A DNA stretch of 64,000 nt. Origin: Deinococcus sp. Arct2-2 (GTDB lineage Bacteria; Deinococcota; Deinococci; Deinococcales; Deinococcaceae). The position numbers and the translations under genes were made by a program. Each line of letters starts with the position of its first letter. Position 1 is the first letter of the stretch. Below are positions 8,805 to 17,144 of this stretch, one piece after another. The notes below the pieces were generated by a model. That model saw only the letters and a list, made by a program, of their open reading frames with translations, ran no database searches and was not told where the DNA came from. The DNA is taken from contig NZ_SSNW01000002.1 of NCBI RefSeq assembly GCF_004801315.1, forward strand, positions 62,001 to 126,000, in the 5' to 3' direction.

Positions 8805-10283
8805 TCACGGGTGCCGCTGCACCAATACTTGAGCTACCGCGCTAAAATTGGCAGGCCGGAATCCATGCGACACCAACGCCGGAAACGGCAAGGCGGCAGC
8901 ATGTTCCGGATTCCAAAGGGCCAGATGCAAGACCTGTTCCCGTTGGTGCAGCGCCCGCACTACTTCCGTCTGAAGTGGGCTGAGTCTCCAGCGGTTGGTG
9001 GTGGCAAACAGCACGGGCACGGTGGGAAAGAGAGCGAGCAAGGCCAACGCTTCTGCCGAGTCATCACGCAATAGAGCCACCTGTAAGGCGGGAAAGTGGG
9101 GGCGGAGCACTTCGGCTAGGGCTGCACCGCTGGGCGCATCACCGTAAGGGCCGCCTAGATCACTGGTTTCAGGGACGATGAGAAGAAGGGGGGCGGTAGG
9201 ATCGAGCGTGGGCCACTGGCCGCTGAAGCTGAGGCTTTGGGCCGCCCAAGTCTCAATCTGGCTTTGGTCGGCAAGTTGCTGAGACTGCGAATAGGGGCGC
9301 GGCATACCGGGAAAACGGGCGGCGGCGCGTTCCAGACGGCCTATAGCTTGGGCCACACGCTCTGGCGACAATCGGCCCTCATGCACGGCCCGGTGTAAGG
9401 CGGCGGCATGTTCGGCGTGGGTGGTCAGGTCGCCATGCCCGCAACTCAGTACGGCGTCAGCCCCGGCCAGCAGCGCCAATGGTGCCGCCTCGCCGTGTGG
9501 GTGGCGGTCTGCAATAGCGTGCATGTCGCTGGCGTCGGTCACGACTACGCCGTTGTAGTGCCAGTCGGTACGCAGCAACTTGGTCAGGAAGGCAGGCGAG
9601 AGGGTGGCAGGCTGCACGGCGTCCAGCGCGGGATACACGATGTGGGCGGTCATGATGCTGCCCACACCTGCGGCCACCGCTGCCCGGAAGGGCCGCCATT
9701 CGGTCTGTTCCAATTCGGCGCGGGATTTGGTTACGGTGGGCAAAGTCAGGTGGCTGTCTTGAGTGGTGTCGCCGTGCCCCGGAAAATGCTTGACGGCGCT
9801 CAGCACGCCTTCTTCTTCGCTGCCCAAGGCCCATGCCACGCCCAGCCGGGCGACCAATTCCGGGTCGCTGCCAAAAGCCCGCTCGCCAATCACCGGGTTC
9901 AGCGGATTCACGTTTACATCCAAACTCGGCGCGTAATTCCAGTTGATGCCCAGTTCGATCAGCCCACGTGCAGCGATTCGGCCCGCCTCCCGCGCCGCTT
10001 CCTCGCTGCCGATGACGCCCAATGCCTGCGGCGTCGGCGCAAGTGGCCGGTCGAGTCGCCGCAGCACCGCGCCCCCCTCCTGATCGGTGGCGATGAGGGC
10101 GTCGTGGCCCAGCGCATCGCGAATATCCCTCACCAGTTGGGCCGTGCGCTGCGGCGTACTGAAGTTGCGGGCAAACAAGCACACGCCGCCGAAACTGTGC
10201 CTGGCGAGGAACTGGGCCTGTTCGGGGGTGAGGTCAGGGCCGGGCAGGTCGATGATCAGTGTGCGGTTCAGGGCCAGGGTCAC
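8805..10283 (-). CDS. nagZ: GH3 beta-N-acetylhexosaminidase (NagZ-like)
   Basis: A 492-residue glycoside hydrolase family 3 enzyme. The first 330 residues form the barrel: ATDQEGG at about 65-71, the NagZ signature KHFPGHGDTTQDSH from Lys165 whose loop carries the His-Asp acid/base pair, and VVVTDASDM with Asp250 as likely nucleophile. About 150 extra C-terminal residues are reminiscent of longer Gram-positive NagZ proteins. There is no signal peptide, so it should act in the cytoplasm, releasing GlcNAc from imported muropeptides or other beta-GlcNAc compounds. The GTG start overlaps the upstream permease stop (GTGA). The longer frame to 10490 is only the permease read in another frame. Confidence 0.88.
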   Translation of the reverse strand: MTLALNRTLIIDLPGPDLTPEQAQFLARHSFGGVCLFARNFSTPQRTAQLVRDIRDALGHDALIATDQEGGAVLRRLDRPLAPTPQALGVIGSEEAAREAGRIAARGLIELGINWNYAPSLDVNVNPLNPVIGERAFGSDPELVARLGVAWALGSEEEGVLSAVKHFPGHGDTTQDSHLTLPTVTKSRAELEQTEWRPFRAAVAAGVGSIMTAHIVYPALDAVQPATLSPAFLTKLLRTDWHYNGVVVTDASDMHAIADRHPHGEAAPLALLAGADAVLSCGHGDLTTHAEHAAALHRAVHEGRLSPERVAQAIGRLERAAARFPGMPRPYSQSQQLADQSQIETWAAQSLSFSGQWPTLDPTAPLLLIVPETSDLGGPYGDAPSGAALAEVLRPHFPALQVALLRDDSAEALALLALFPTVPVLFATTNRWRLSPLQTEVVRALHQREQVLHLALWNPEHAAALPFPALVSHGFRPANFSAVAQVLVQRHP

Positions 10284-11158
10284 TTCACGGCTCCTTCCAT
10301 CCCCTTCATGAAATAGCGCTGGGCCGCCAAAAACACCAGTAGTACAGGCAGCATCATGATCAGTGATCCGGCGGCAATGTTGAAGGGATCGTAATTGAAT
10401 TGCCCTTTCAGGCGCAGCACCGCCACACTCAGTGGCGCTTTGTCGGGCGCGGCAGACAGCACCAGCATGGGCCAAAAGTAGGCGTTCCACGTGCCCACCA
10501 ACGTAAAAATACCCAGCGCGGCCAACGAAGGCTTGGTCAGTGGCAACATGATGCGGGTCAAAATGGTCATCTCGCCTGCGCCGTCCAGCCGTGCAGCTTC
10601 CAGTAGTGCAGTGGGCACGCTCAAAAATGCCTGCCGCATCAGGAAAATGCCGAACGCGCCCGCGATGGTGGGAATGACCACGCCCAGATGAGTGCCCAGC
10701 AAACCCATCTTTTTGAGGGTGAGGGTATTGACGATAAAGGTGGTTTCGCCCGGCAGAACGAGCGTAGCGACGATGATGGCGAAGATGATGTGTTTGCCCG
10801 GAAAGCGGAAGCGGGCCAGCGGATAGGCCGCCAACGCCGACACGATCAGCGTACCGATTACCGTGAGGGCCGTAATGGAAATACTGTTCCAGACGTATTT
10901 GCCCAGTTCGAAGGTGCGGTAGACCTCAATAAAATTGTTCAGCGTGACCGCTTTGGGAAACAGGCTGGCGGGAAAATCGTAGATGCTGGTTCCGGCGCGT
11001 TTGTCTGTAATGGCAATGGCGAACGTCCAGACGAACGGGAACACGGCAAAGATCAGAACACTGAAGAGCAGGACGTAGCGCAGCACCAGCCGAAGCGCCT
11101 TTTTGCTGCTTTTGCGGCGCGGTACCACGCTTGGAATAGGTCTAGTGACAGCGCTCAT
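10280..11158 (-). CDS. Sugar ABC transporter permease (MalG-like)
   Basis: A 292-residue inner-membrane permease with six hydrophobic segments. The cytoplasmic EAA loop reads LLEAARLDGAGEMTILTRIMLPLTKP, which docks the ATPase, and the C-terminus MKGMEGAVK is typical of MalG/UgpE-type carbohydrate permeases. It starts with ATGA overlap on the preceding permease and ends with GTGA overlap on nagZ, so the three are translationally linked. The partner ATPase is not in the cluster. Confidence 0.9.
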   Translation of the reverse strand: MSAVTRPIPSVVPRRKSSKKALRLVLRYVLLFSVLIFAVFPFVWTFAIAITDKRAGTSIYDFPASLFPKAVTLNNFIEVYRTFELGKYVWNSISITALTVIGTLIVSALAAYPLARFRFPGKHIIFAIIVATLVLPGETTFIVNTLTLKKMGLLGTHLGVVIPTIAGAFGIFLMRQAFLSVPTALLEAARLDGAGEMTILTRIMLPLTKPSLAALGIFTLVGTWNAYFWPMLVLSAAPDKAPLSVAVLRLKGQFNYDPFNIAAGSLIMMLPVLLVFLAAQRYFMKGMEGAVK

Positions 11159-12096
11159 GTGCCTTCTCCATCGCTCTCGCGGAACAGGCGGAAGTTGGCG
11201 ACAGACAGGGCCAAGGCCACCACCGCCACCACCAAACCCGCCGCGCTTGCCAGCCCGTAATCGAAGTTGAAGCCCTGAAACGCCTTGGAATAGACGTACA
11301 TCAGCGCCGTATAAGTACTGTTGAGCGGGCCGCCGTTAGTCAGCACCAACACCTCCTCCAACACGCGCAGAGCGGCGATGGTGGACAGCAGGCTGCACAG
11401 CAAGATGGTGGGTTTCATCATCGGCACGGTAATTTGCCAGAAGCGCTGCCACGCCGACGCGCCGTCCAGCACCGCCGCCTCTTCCAGTTCTTCGGGGATG
11501 CCCTGAAGACCCGCCAGATACAGCACCATGTAATAGCCGAAGCCGCGCCAGAAGGTGACCAACATGACGGCCCAAAACGCGGTGGCCTCGCCGTTGAGCC
11601 AGCCGACTGCGCCGTTGGGCAACAGATGCAGCGCTCCCAACACCCAATTCAGCGTGCCGTCTTTGTTGTAGACCCATTCCCACATCACGGCGGCCAGCGA
11701 AATACTGGTGACGACGGGCACGTAGTAGGCCGCCCGGAAAAAAGTCATGCCGGGCAGGTTTTTGTTGACCAGCACGGCCACCGCTAATGAGGCCAACTGC
11801 AAGACGGGCACCACCACCAGATACTTGACACTGTTACCCAATGAGGTCAGAAACAGCGGATCGGCAAACAAGGTGCGGAAGTTTTCTATGCCGATCCATT
11901 TGGGCGGGAGGCCCTGCCCAAACCGCGCCCCACCGTATTCGGTAAAACCCAAATAGCTGCCGTAAGCCAGCGGATAGAAGGTAAAGAGCGTCAGCAAAAT
12001 GAGGGCGGGGGCCAAAAATGCATACGACATCAGCGTATCGCGCCACGAAAAGCTGGAACGGGTGCGCGGTGTGAGGCTGCGCTGGGCACGGGTCAT
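11155..12096 (-). CDS. Sugar ABC transporter permease (MalF-like)
   Basis: A 313-residue permease: a basic N-terminus, then SYAFLAPALILLTLFTFYPLAY as the first membrane helix and five more helices. The EAA loop is EEAAVLDGASAWQRFWQITVPMMKP. The ATG at 12096 is preceded by a near-perfect AAGGAGGTG. It pairs with the next gene to form the membrane channel of a CUT1-type sugar importer served by the binding protein encoded upstream. Confidence 0.9.
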   Translation of the reverse strand: MTRAQRSLTPRTRSSFSWRDTLMSYAFLAPALILLTLFTFYPLAYGSYLGFTEYGGARFGQGLPPKWIGIENFRTLFADPLFLTSLGNSVKYLVVVPVLQLASLAVAVLVNKNLPGMTFFRAAYYVPVVTSISLAAVMWEWVYNKDGTLNWVLGALHLLPNGAVGWLNGEATAFWAVMLVTFWRGFGYYMVLYLAGLQGIPEELEEAAVLDGASAWQRFWQITVPMMKPTILLCSLLSTIAALRVLEEVLVLTNGGPLNSTYTALMYVYSKAFQGFNFDYGLASAAGLVVAVVALALSVANFRLFRESDGEGT

Positions 12097-12250
12097 AGAG
12101 CACCTCCTTGATAACTGTAGAAACTTGATGACTGTATAAAACTAATGGCTGTGGAAAGAGTGGGTGGTTTTAGTTTACGACTGGTTTATTAAATGGACTC
12201 AGTCCAAACATAGGCCCGCCCCAGCATTCAGCAGGCGGGCCAATTCGGGT

Positions 12251-12279
12251 GGGGCTAGGAAGTCAAGCTTCCACGCCCC
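12251..12279 (-). promoter_or_regulatory. Hairpin after binding-protein gene
   Basis: GGGGC (12251-12255) and GCCCC (12275-12279), with an inner GGAAG/CTTCC pair and a small internal loop, form a stem directly after the binding-protein stop and before the permease genes. No long T-run follows on the minus strand. Such hairpins often protect the abundant binding-protein message and reduce read-through to the permeases; that role is inferred. Confidence 0.5.
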
Positions 12280-12285
12280 AAGCCC

Positions 12286-13554
12286 TCACTTCTTCATATT
12301 CGTATTCCAATAACTCACGGTGTCATTCAGTGCCTGAGCGGGCGTTTTCTTGCCCAACATCGCGGCCTCTATATTGTCACTGAAGTTTTTGTACAAGTCG
12401 TCGCTGTTGCCGGGAACCTTGAAGCCGGGGTTGATGAAGCGGCCCGACGCGCCCACCAAGCTTGTGGCCTTGGCAATAGGATCGGCGCTGACTTTCTTGA
12501 AGTAAGGATCATTTTGTGCGGCGGCGGTGGTCGGCACAATCGGCACGATCTTGGCAAATTCCATTTGATTGACGTTGTTGGTGAAGAAGGCGGCAAGTTT
12601 GGCAGCCTCGGCGGGGTGCTTGCTGGCGGTGGGAATGACCATGCCCATGCTGGTGCCGGTTTGCACGCCTGCTTTGCCCAGTGGCGCAGTCGTGACTACC
12701 GTTTTGGCGTACAGGCTGGGGTTAGAGTCCTTGATTCGGTTCAGGGCTTGCGGCCCGCCCACGATCATGGCGACTTTGTTTTGGGCGTACAATTCGGTGG
12801 CCAACTGGAAAGCTTCTTTTCTCAGCGCGTCTTCGGGCAGGTAGCCGCCCTTGAACAGGTCGACGTAACGTTGTAGCAGGGCAATATGCGCGGGCGAGTT
12901 GAAGGCCGCCTGACCGCTGGCGTTGTAGATGGGCAGGCCATCGGAGAAGAAGTAGCCGAGGAACGACGCGCCACCGGGGTCTTTGAGGGCCGGAACCCAC
13001 GCATAAGCGCCGGTTTTGTCTTTCACGGCCTTGACCATGTTCAGCATTTCGGTCATGTTGCGCGGCGCACTTACGCCTGCTTTTTTCAGCAGATCGGGGT
13101 TGTACAGCAACACGCCTTCGTTCAGCGAGCCGTACCAGGGGTAGCCGTAGACCTTGCCGCCAATCGTAAAGTTACGGAGCGTTTGCGGGTAGAACGTGGT
13201 TTTGAGGGTGGCAGGGGCGGTCAGGCCGTCCACCGCCCGCAGGAAGCCGTTCTGGGCGGCCTTGGCGGTTTCGTCGATGTTCAAGTTCACCACGTCGGGC
13301 GCGCCGCCCATGTTCACGCTGGCGATAAAATCCTGCACCATCGTGGCCTGCTTATCGAACCATTTGACCTTAATGGTAGGGTTGGCCTTCTCGAAGGCGG
13401 CGATGGTGGTCTTGATGTAGGGATCGAATTTGGGGCTGAGGTACCACGTCCAAAACTGGATTTCCACGGGCTGTTGGGCGGCGGCGGTGCTGAGGTGGCC
13501 GGAAGTGGCGCTAAATGCGAGGCCGAGGGTGAGCAGACGCAGGGCGTATTTCAT
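12286..13554 (-). CDS. Sugar ABC transporter substrate-binding protein
   Basis: A 422-residue secreted binding protein: signal peptide MKYALRLLTLGLAFSATSGHLSTAAAQ with a likely cut after AAAQ, then VEIQFWTWYLSP and the NPTIKVKW block of the MalE/UgpB-like cluster B family. Without a lipobox Cys it is probably periplasmic rather than a lipoprotein. It lies 56 bp after the RpiR-type regulator and ahead of two permeases and nagZ. The neighbours suggest an amino sugar, chitobiose or muropeptide-derived ligand, but the ligand cannot be read from the sequence. Confidence 0.88.
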   Translation of the reverse strand: MKYALRLLTLGLAFSATSGHLSTAAAQQPVEIQFWTWYLSPKFDPYIKTTIAAFEKANPTIKVKWFDKQATMVQDFIASVNMGGAPDVVNLNIDETAKAAQNGFLRAVDGLTAPATLKTTFYPQTLRNFTIGGKVYGYPWYGSLNEGVLLYNPDLLKKAGVSAPRNMTEMLNMVKAVKDKTGAYAWVPALKDPGGASFLGYFFSDGLPIYNASGQAAFNSPAHIALLQRYVDLFKGGYLPEDALRKEAFQLATELYAQNKVAMIVGGPQALNRIKDSNPSLYAKTVVTTAPLGKAGVQTGTSMGMVIPTASKHPAEAAKLAAFFTNNVNQMEFAKIVPIVPTTAAAQNDPYFKKVSADPIAKATSLVGASGRFINPGFKVPGNSDDLYKNFSDNIEAAMLGKKTPAQALNDTVSYWNTNMKK

Positions 13555-13610
13555 ATGAACTCCTTACAACTGGCCGAGAGGCCGGGAAGATGCAGCTTGA
13601 GCAGGGGCGG

Positions 13611-14468
13611 TCAGTATTTCTTGTCCACCACGCTTTCTGCGGTCACTCTGAGCATGGCGTGGCTTTCGGGACGGCGGGCCAGCACGGCGGCGTATAACAT
13701 TTCCAGCACCAACGCCTGAGAAGTGAGTGTGCCCAACACGTTGTCGGTGAGTGGGTCTTCTTGAGTCGAGGCAAATAAAACGGCGCTGGCATAACGGGTG
13801 ACGGGACTGCTGGCGCGGTGGGTAATAGATACGGTGAAATGGCCGCCTTGCTGGGCAAGTTTGAGGTGCTGCACGGTGTCGATGGTGCTGCCGCTTCCAC
13901 TGAGGCCGATCACGACTCCGCCGCGTGGCATGGCGCTGATACTGACAGCGGCGAGGTGAGGATCGGTGTGGACGACGGCGGTGATGCCCAGTCTCATCAG
14001 GCGGTGGGCGAAATACTGGGCCAATAAACCGCTGTTCCCCTGCCCGGTCAGGTCGACTCGTGGGGCGCGTGCTAAGGCTTCGGCCACTACGTCCATTACG
14101 GCGGGATCGTGCAAATGAGCGGTGTCTTCAAGCGTCTGGGCGCATTGGCGAACCAAGGTTTGCGCGTGCGTTTCACTGGGGCCGGAGAGTGGCGGTGCTG
14201 GGCGGCCCAACACATCGGTGGCCAGCGCAATTTTGAAGGCGTGAAATCCGGCGAATCCCAACTTGCGGCACAGCCGCGTAATGGTGGCCTCCCCCACTCC
14301 GACGTGTAGGGCCAACTCGGTAATCGTTTGGTGCATCACGGTGTCGGCGTCGTGTGACACATGTTCGGCAACCCGTTTGAGGCTGGGCGAGAGGGCGGAA
14401 GCTTGCAACCGGATACGGCCCAGCACGCCAGCAGGCGGCGCAGAAATAGTCTGGGGAACGGTGGGCAA
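13611..14468 (-). CDS. RpiR/MurR-family transcriptional regulator
   Basis: A 285-residue regulator. Residues about 15-90 form the RpiR helix-turn-helix (LALHVGVGEATITRLCRKLGFAGF) and the C-terminal part is a SIS sugar-phosphate-binding domain (VIGLSGSGSTIDTVQHLKLAQ). The start is a TTG at 14468 with AGGAGG 7 nt upstream; an ATG farther out at 14588 gives a longer frame but crosses the probable control region. SIS-domain RpiR proteins such as MurR sense phosphorylated amino sugars, which fits the nagZ operon it heads and the nearby anmK, whose product is MurNAc-6-phosphate. Confidence 0.85.
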   Translation of the reverse strand: MPTVPQTISAPPAGVLGRIRLQASALSPSLKRVAEHVSHDADTVMHQTITELALHVGVGEATITRLCRKLGFAGFHAFKIALATDVLGRPAPPLSGPSETHAQTLVRQCAQTLEDTAHLHDPAVMDVVAEALARAPRVDLTGQGNSGLLAQYFAHRLMRLGITAVVHTDPHLAAVSISAMPRGGVVIGLSGSGSTIDTVQHLKLAQQGGHFTVSITHRASSPVTRYASAVLFASTQEDPLTDNVLGTLTSQALVLEMLYAAVLARRPESHAMLRVTAESVVDKKY

Positions 14469-14840
14469 TGCGTAACCTCCTGAAAACAGGTGGACAACAA
14501 CTGCTGCGCTGTTTGCTGCTGTTCTGTTGACTAAGTGCAACTGTGTTGGTTGTGTCTCTATCATGATAAAAATAATTACCCATGTCAAGCCCCTATCTGA
14601 AAATTTCAGCCAATATCTGGAGGTGAGAGAGTTTTAGTGGCCGGGCTTTGGGGAGAGCAGCCTTGAAACGGCGGAAGGTGGAGACGTGAAAATCTCAGCC
14701 TATTTCGTCCCAGTCGACATTAATCAAATTCAGAAGCTGTCGGATTTGACTGGAAAGCTGGTTTAAACTGCCCGATCCCGTCTCCACATTTTCCGGTGAA
14801 AGATATTTTCAGGATTGTCAGCTTGCGCTGCCGAAGCAGC
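14469..14840. promoter_or_regulatory. Regulatory spacer upstream of the RpiR operon
   Basis: This 370-bp gap separates the tal terminator from the RpiR gene. It holds two TGAAA/TTTCA palindromes (CTGAAAATTTCAG at 14597-14609 and TGAAAGATATTTTCA at 14797-14811) and an AT-rich patch with TATCATGATA near 14561-14570. A promoter for the operon is expected here, but I could not fix one -35/-10 pair with confidence. Confidence 0.45.
14597..14609. promoter_or_regulatory. Candidate RpiR operator
   Basis: CTGAAAATTTCAG is a perfect 13-bp palindrome about 130 bp before the TTG of the RpiR-type gene. A looser relative, TGAAAGATATTTTCA, lies at 14797-14811. RpiR-family operators often use TGAAA/TTTCA half-sites; assignment to this regulator is inference. 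Confidence 0.4.
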
Positions 14841-14872
14841 AAAAAGCGCCGCCCCCGAATTGGGAACGGCGC
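14841..14872 (-). terminator. Intrinsic terminator of the transaldolase gene
   Basis: On the minus strand GCGCCG pairs with CGGCGC around a G/C-rich loop, and TTTTTGCTGCTT follows. It begins 16 nt past the transaldolase stop, a classic intrinsic terminator, and it separates tal from the RpiR operon. Confidence 0.8.
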
Positions 14873-14888
14873 GAAAGAGGTCAGGCGC

Positions 14889-15818
14889 TTAAGCTTGAGC
14901 CAGCAACTCACGCAATTTCTGGGTGTCCTGATGGAAGCCCCGAATGCCTTCGTTCAACTTCTCGCCTGCCATCGGGTTTTCGGCAAGGCTCCAACGGTAG
15001 TCGGCTTCCGTGATGGCGGTCTCGGTGCGCTTGCCTTCGCTGGGCTGCAACTGGCGCTCCAGCACGCCCTCATCGGCGGCCAACTCGCCCAGCAGTTGCG
15101 GGCTGACGGTCAGGCGGTCACATCCGGCCAACGCTTCTACCTGTGCGGCACTGCGGAACGACGCGCCCATGACGACGGTCGCGTACCCCTGCTCCTTGAA
15201 GTGGCTGTAAATCTTGCGAACCGACTGCACGCCGGGGTCTTCGTCGATGGGATAATCCTTGATTCCGGTGGACTTTTTGTACCAGTCGGTGATGCGGCCC
15301 ACGAACGGCGAAATGAGGTACGCGCCCGCCTGAGCGCAGGCAATCGCTTGTTCCAGCCCAAAAATCAGCGTGAGGTTGCAGCGGATGCCTTCGCCCTCCA
15401 AAATCTGCGCGGCCTGAATGCCTTCCCAAGTAGCGGCCAGCTTGATCAGAATGCGGTCGCGGCCTACGCCTTGGCCTTCATAGAGCGCGATCAGGTGGCG
15501 GGCACGGCTCAGCATGGCGTCTTTATCGAAGGACAGGCGGGCGTCTACCTCGGTACTCACGTCGCCGGGCACGATGCGGGTCAGTTCTGCGCCGATCTGC
15601 ACGGTTAGGCGGTCGATCACCGCGTCCACGTTTTCGCCGCCTGCCACGCCACTCTTTGCCGCCGTGAGCAGGGAGCCGTAGCCCACCAACTGCGCCGCCT
15701 TCAGAATCAGCGACGGATTGGTGGTGCAGTCGCGCGGCTGATACAGCTTGATGGCCTCGATATCGCCCGTATCGGCTACCACGATGGACATGCTTTTCAG
15801 TTGTTCCAGTTTGTTCAT
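14889..15818 (-). CDS. tal: Transaldolase
   Basis: A 309-residue class I transaldolase of the TalB size class. TTNPSLILKAAQ near residue 34 is the family signature and RILIKLAATWEGIQAA holds the Schiff-base Lys in about the expected place (near residue 130). It exchanges dihydroxyacetone units between sedoheptulose-7-P and glyceraldehyde-3-P in the non-oxidative pentose phosphate pathway, in the cytosol. The ATG at 15818 has GGAGGAAG 6 nt upstream; a start 18 bp farther out lacks such a site. It is 95 bp from anmK on the same strand and ends in a strong terminator. Confidence 0.93.
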   Translation of the reverse strand: MNKLEQLKSMSIVVADTGDIEAIKLYQPRDCTTNPSLILKAAQLVGYGSLLTAAKSGVAGGENVDAVIDRLTVQIGAELTRIVPGDVSTEVDARLSFDKDAMLSRARHLIALYEGQGVGRDRILIKLAATWEGIQAAQILEGEGIRCNLTLIFGLEQAIACAQAGAYLISPFVGRITDWYKKSTGIKDYPIDEDPGVQSVRKIYSHFKEQGYATVVMGASFRSAAQVEALAGCDRLTVSPQLLGELAADEGVLERQLQPSEGKRTETAITEADYRWSLAENPMAGEKLNEGIRGFHQDTQKLRELLAQA

Positions 15819-15913
15819 GGGTCTTCCTCCGGTCATGCAAGATGGGTCGTTCGGTGCTGATGCTACTCCGCTGGCGTCTGGAGCAAACTTTAAGTGTTAG
15901 CACACGCACTTCT

Positions 15914-17104
15914 TTACCTTGGCGGCAACGACAGTTTGCCTGCAATGACGGCGTGTTTGGCCCCGGTGGTGCGCGGCAAGGTATTGGGCCAGCCCTGCGC
16001 CGCGTAGTAGCCCAACACCGCAAAGGCTGCCGCTTCCCGCGCCGCAGAGTTCCAGCCCTTTTGCTCGAAGGTCAGCACCGCAACCGGGGCAAGGGCCGCC
16101 CGAAACTGCACCATGAACACCGGGTTGAAGGCTCCGCCGCCCGCCACCACGATTTCGTCTAGGCCGTGTGGCAGGACAAAGCGGGCGTAACTTTGGGCGA
16201 TGGCCTGCACGCTGAAGGCGGTCACAGTGGCGGCCAAATCGGGCACCGACAGCGCCGATGCACCAGGCAGATGCGCCAATGTCCAGTATTCGCGGCCTGT
16301 GCTTTTGGGCGGCGGGGCCGAGAGTTGTGGGTCTTGCAGCCAGAGATCGATCAAGGCTTGGTCGGTTTGCCCACTGGCCGCCAAGTGCCCGCCTTCGTCG
16401 TAACGCAGGCCCGCTAAGGCGGCGGCTTCGTCTATGAGGGCGTTAGCGGGGCCGGTATCGAACGCCAAGACTTCTTCGCCCATGCCCGGCAAGTAGGTCA
16501 GGTTAGAAATTCCGCCCAAGTTGTGAATCGCCCGCCGCACGCCCGCACCCGCAAACATGATTTGGTCGGCAAACGGCACGAGCGGCGCGGCCTGCCCGCC
16601 CGCTGCCAAATCTGCGGGCCGGAAGTCGGAGACGACAGGTTTCCCGGTGCGCTCGGCAATCACGGCGGCTTCACCGAGTTGTAGGGTCGCCCGCGTCACC
16701 CAGCCCCGGCCCACATCAAGGCGCGGAATGTGCATCACTGTCTGCCCGTGCGAGGCGATCAGGTCGGCTTTGTCGGAGAGTTCAGCCGCGGCTTCAGCCA
16801 ACACTTCGCCCAACCAAAAATGCAGTTGGGCGAGGTCGGATGTGCTGGAAGTATCCCGTCCGGTAGCCAGAATTGCAGCCCGCAAGTCGTCGGGGAACGG
16901 GGTAAAGCGGTGTTCCAGCACCCGCACTGTGCCCACCACATCGGCCAGCGCGGGCGGCCCGCTTCTCCCCTGCCCCAACTGTGGCTCATATAGCCTTGGT
17001 CCATGCAGCGCAGGCCAGCCGACAAACTCGGTCAGTACAGCGTCTATGCCATCGGCGCTGGTGCCGCTCATCAGGCCCAGCACGCGGGGATGGGGTGCAG
17101 TCAT
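15914..17104 (-). CDS. anmK: Anhydro-N-acetylmuramic acid kinase
   Basis: A 396-residue kinase of the hexokinase/Hsp70 fold. It has [10 protein letters not shown] near the N-terminus (ATP/phosphate loop), [25 protein letters not shown] sequence with [20 protein letters not shown] and [11 protein letters not shown], all hallmarks of AnmK. The enzyme opens the 1,6-anhydro ring of anhMurNAc and phosphorylates it to MurNAc-6-P, a step in peptidoglycan recycling. The etherase MurQ that would act next is not in this window. Proximity to nagZ and the RpiR regulator supports a recycling function for the region. Confidence 0.95.
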   Translation of the reverse strand: MTAPHPRVLGLMSGTSADGIDAVLTEFVGWPALHGPRLYEPQLGQGRSGPPALADVVGTVRVLEHRFTPFPDDLRAAILATGRDTSSTSDLAQLHFWLGEVLAEAAAELSDKADLIASHGQTVMHIPRLDVGRGWVTRATLQLGEAAVIAERTGKPVVSDFRPADLAAGGQAAPLVPFADQIMFAGAGVRRAIHNLGGISNLTYLPGMGEEVLAFDTGPANALIDEAAALAGLRYDEGGHLAASGQTDQALIDLWLQDPQLSAPPPKSTGREYWTLAHLPGASALSVPDLAATVTAFSVQAIAQSYARFVLPHGLDEIVVAGGGAFNPVFMVQFRAALAPVAVLTFEQKGWNSAAREAAAFAVLGYYAAQGWPNTLPRTTGAKHAVIAGKLSLPPR

Positions 17105-17144
17105 GGGCGCAGGCTAGAGCATTTGCACTGACCAGAACAGCAGA

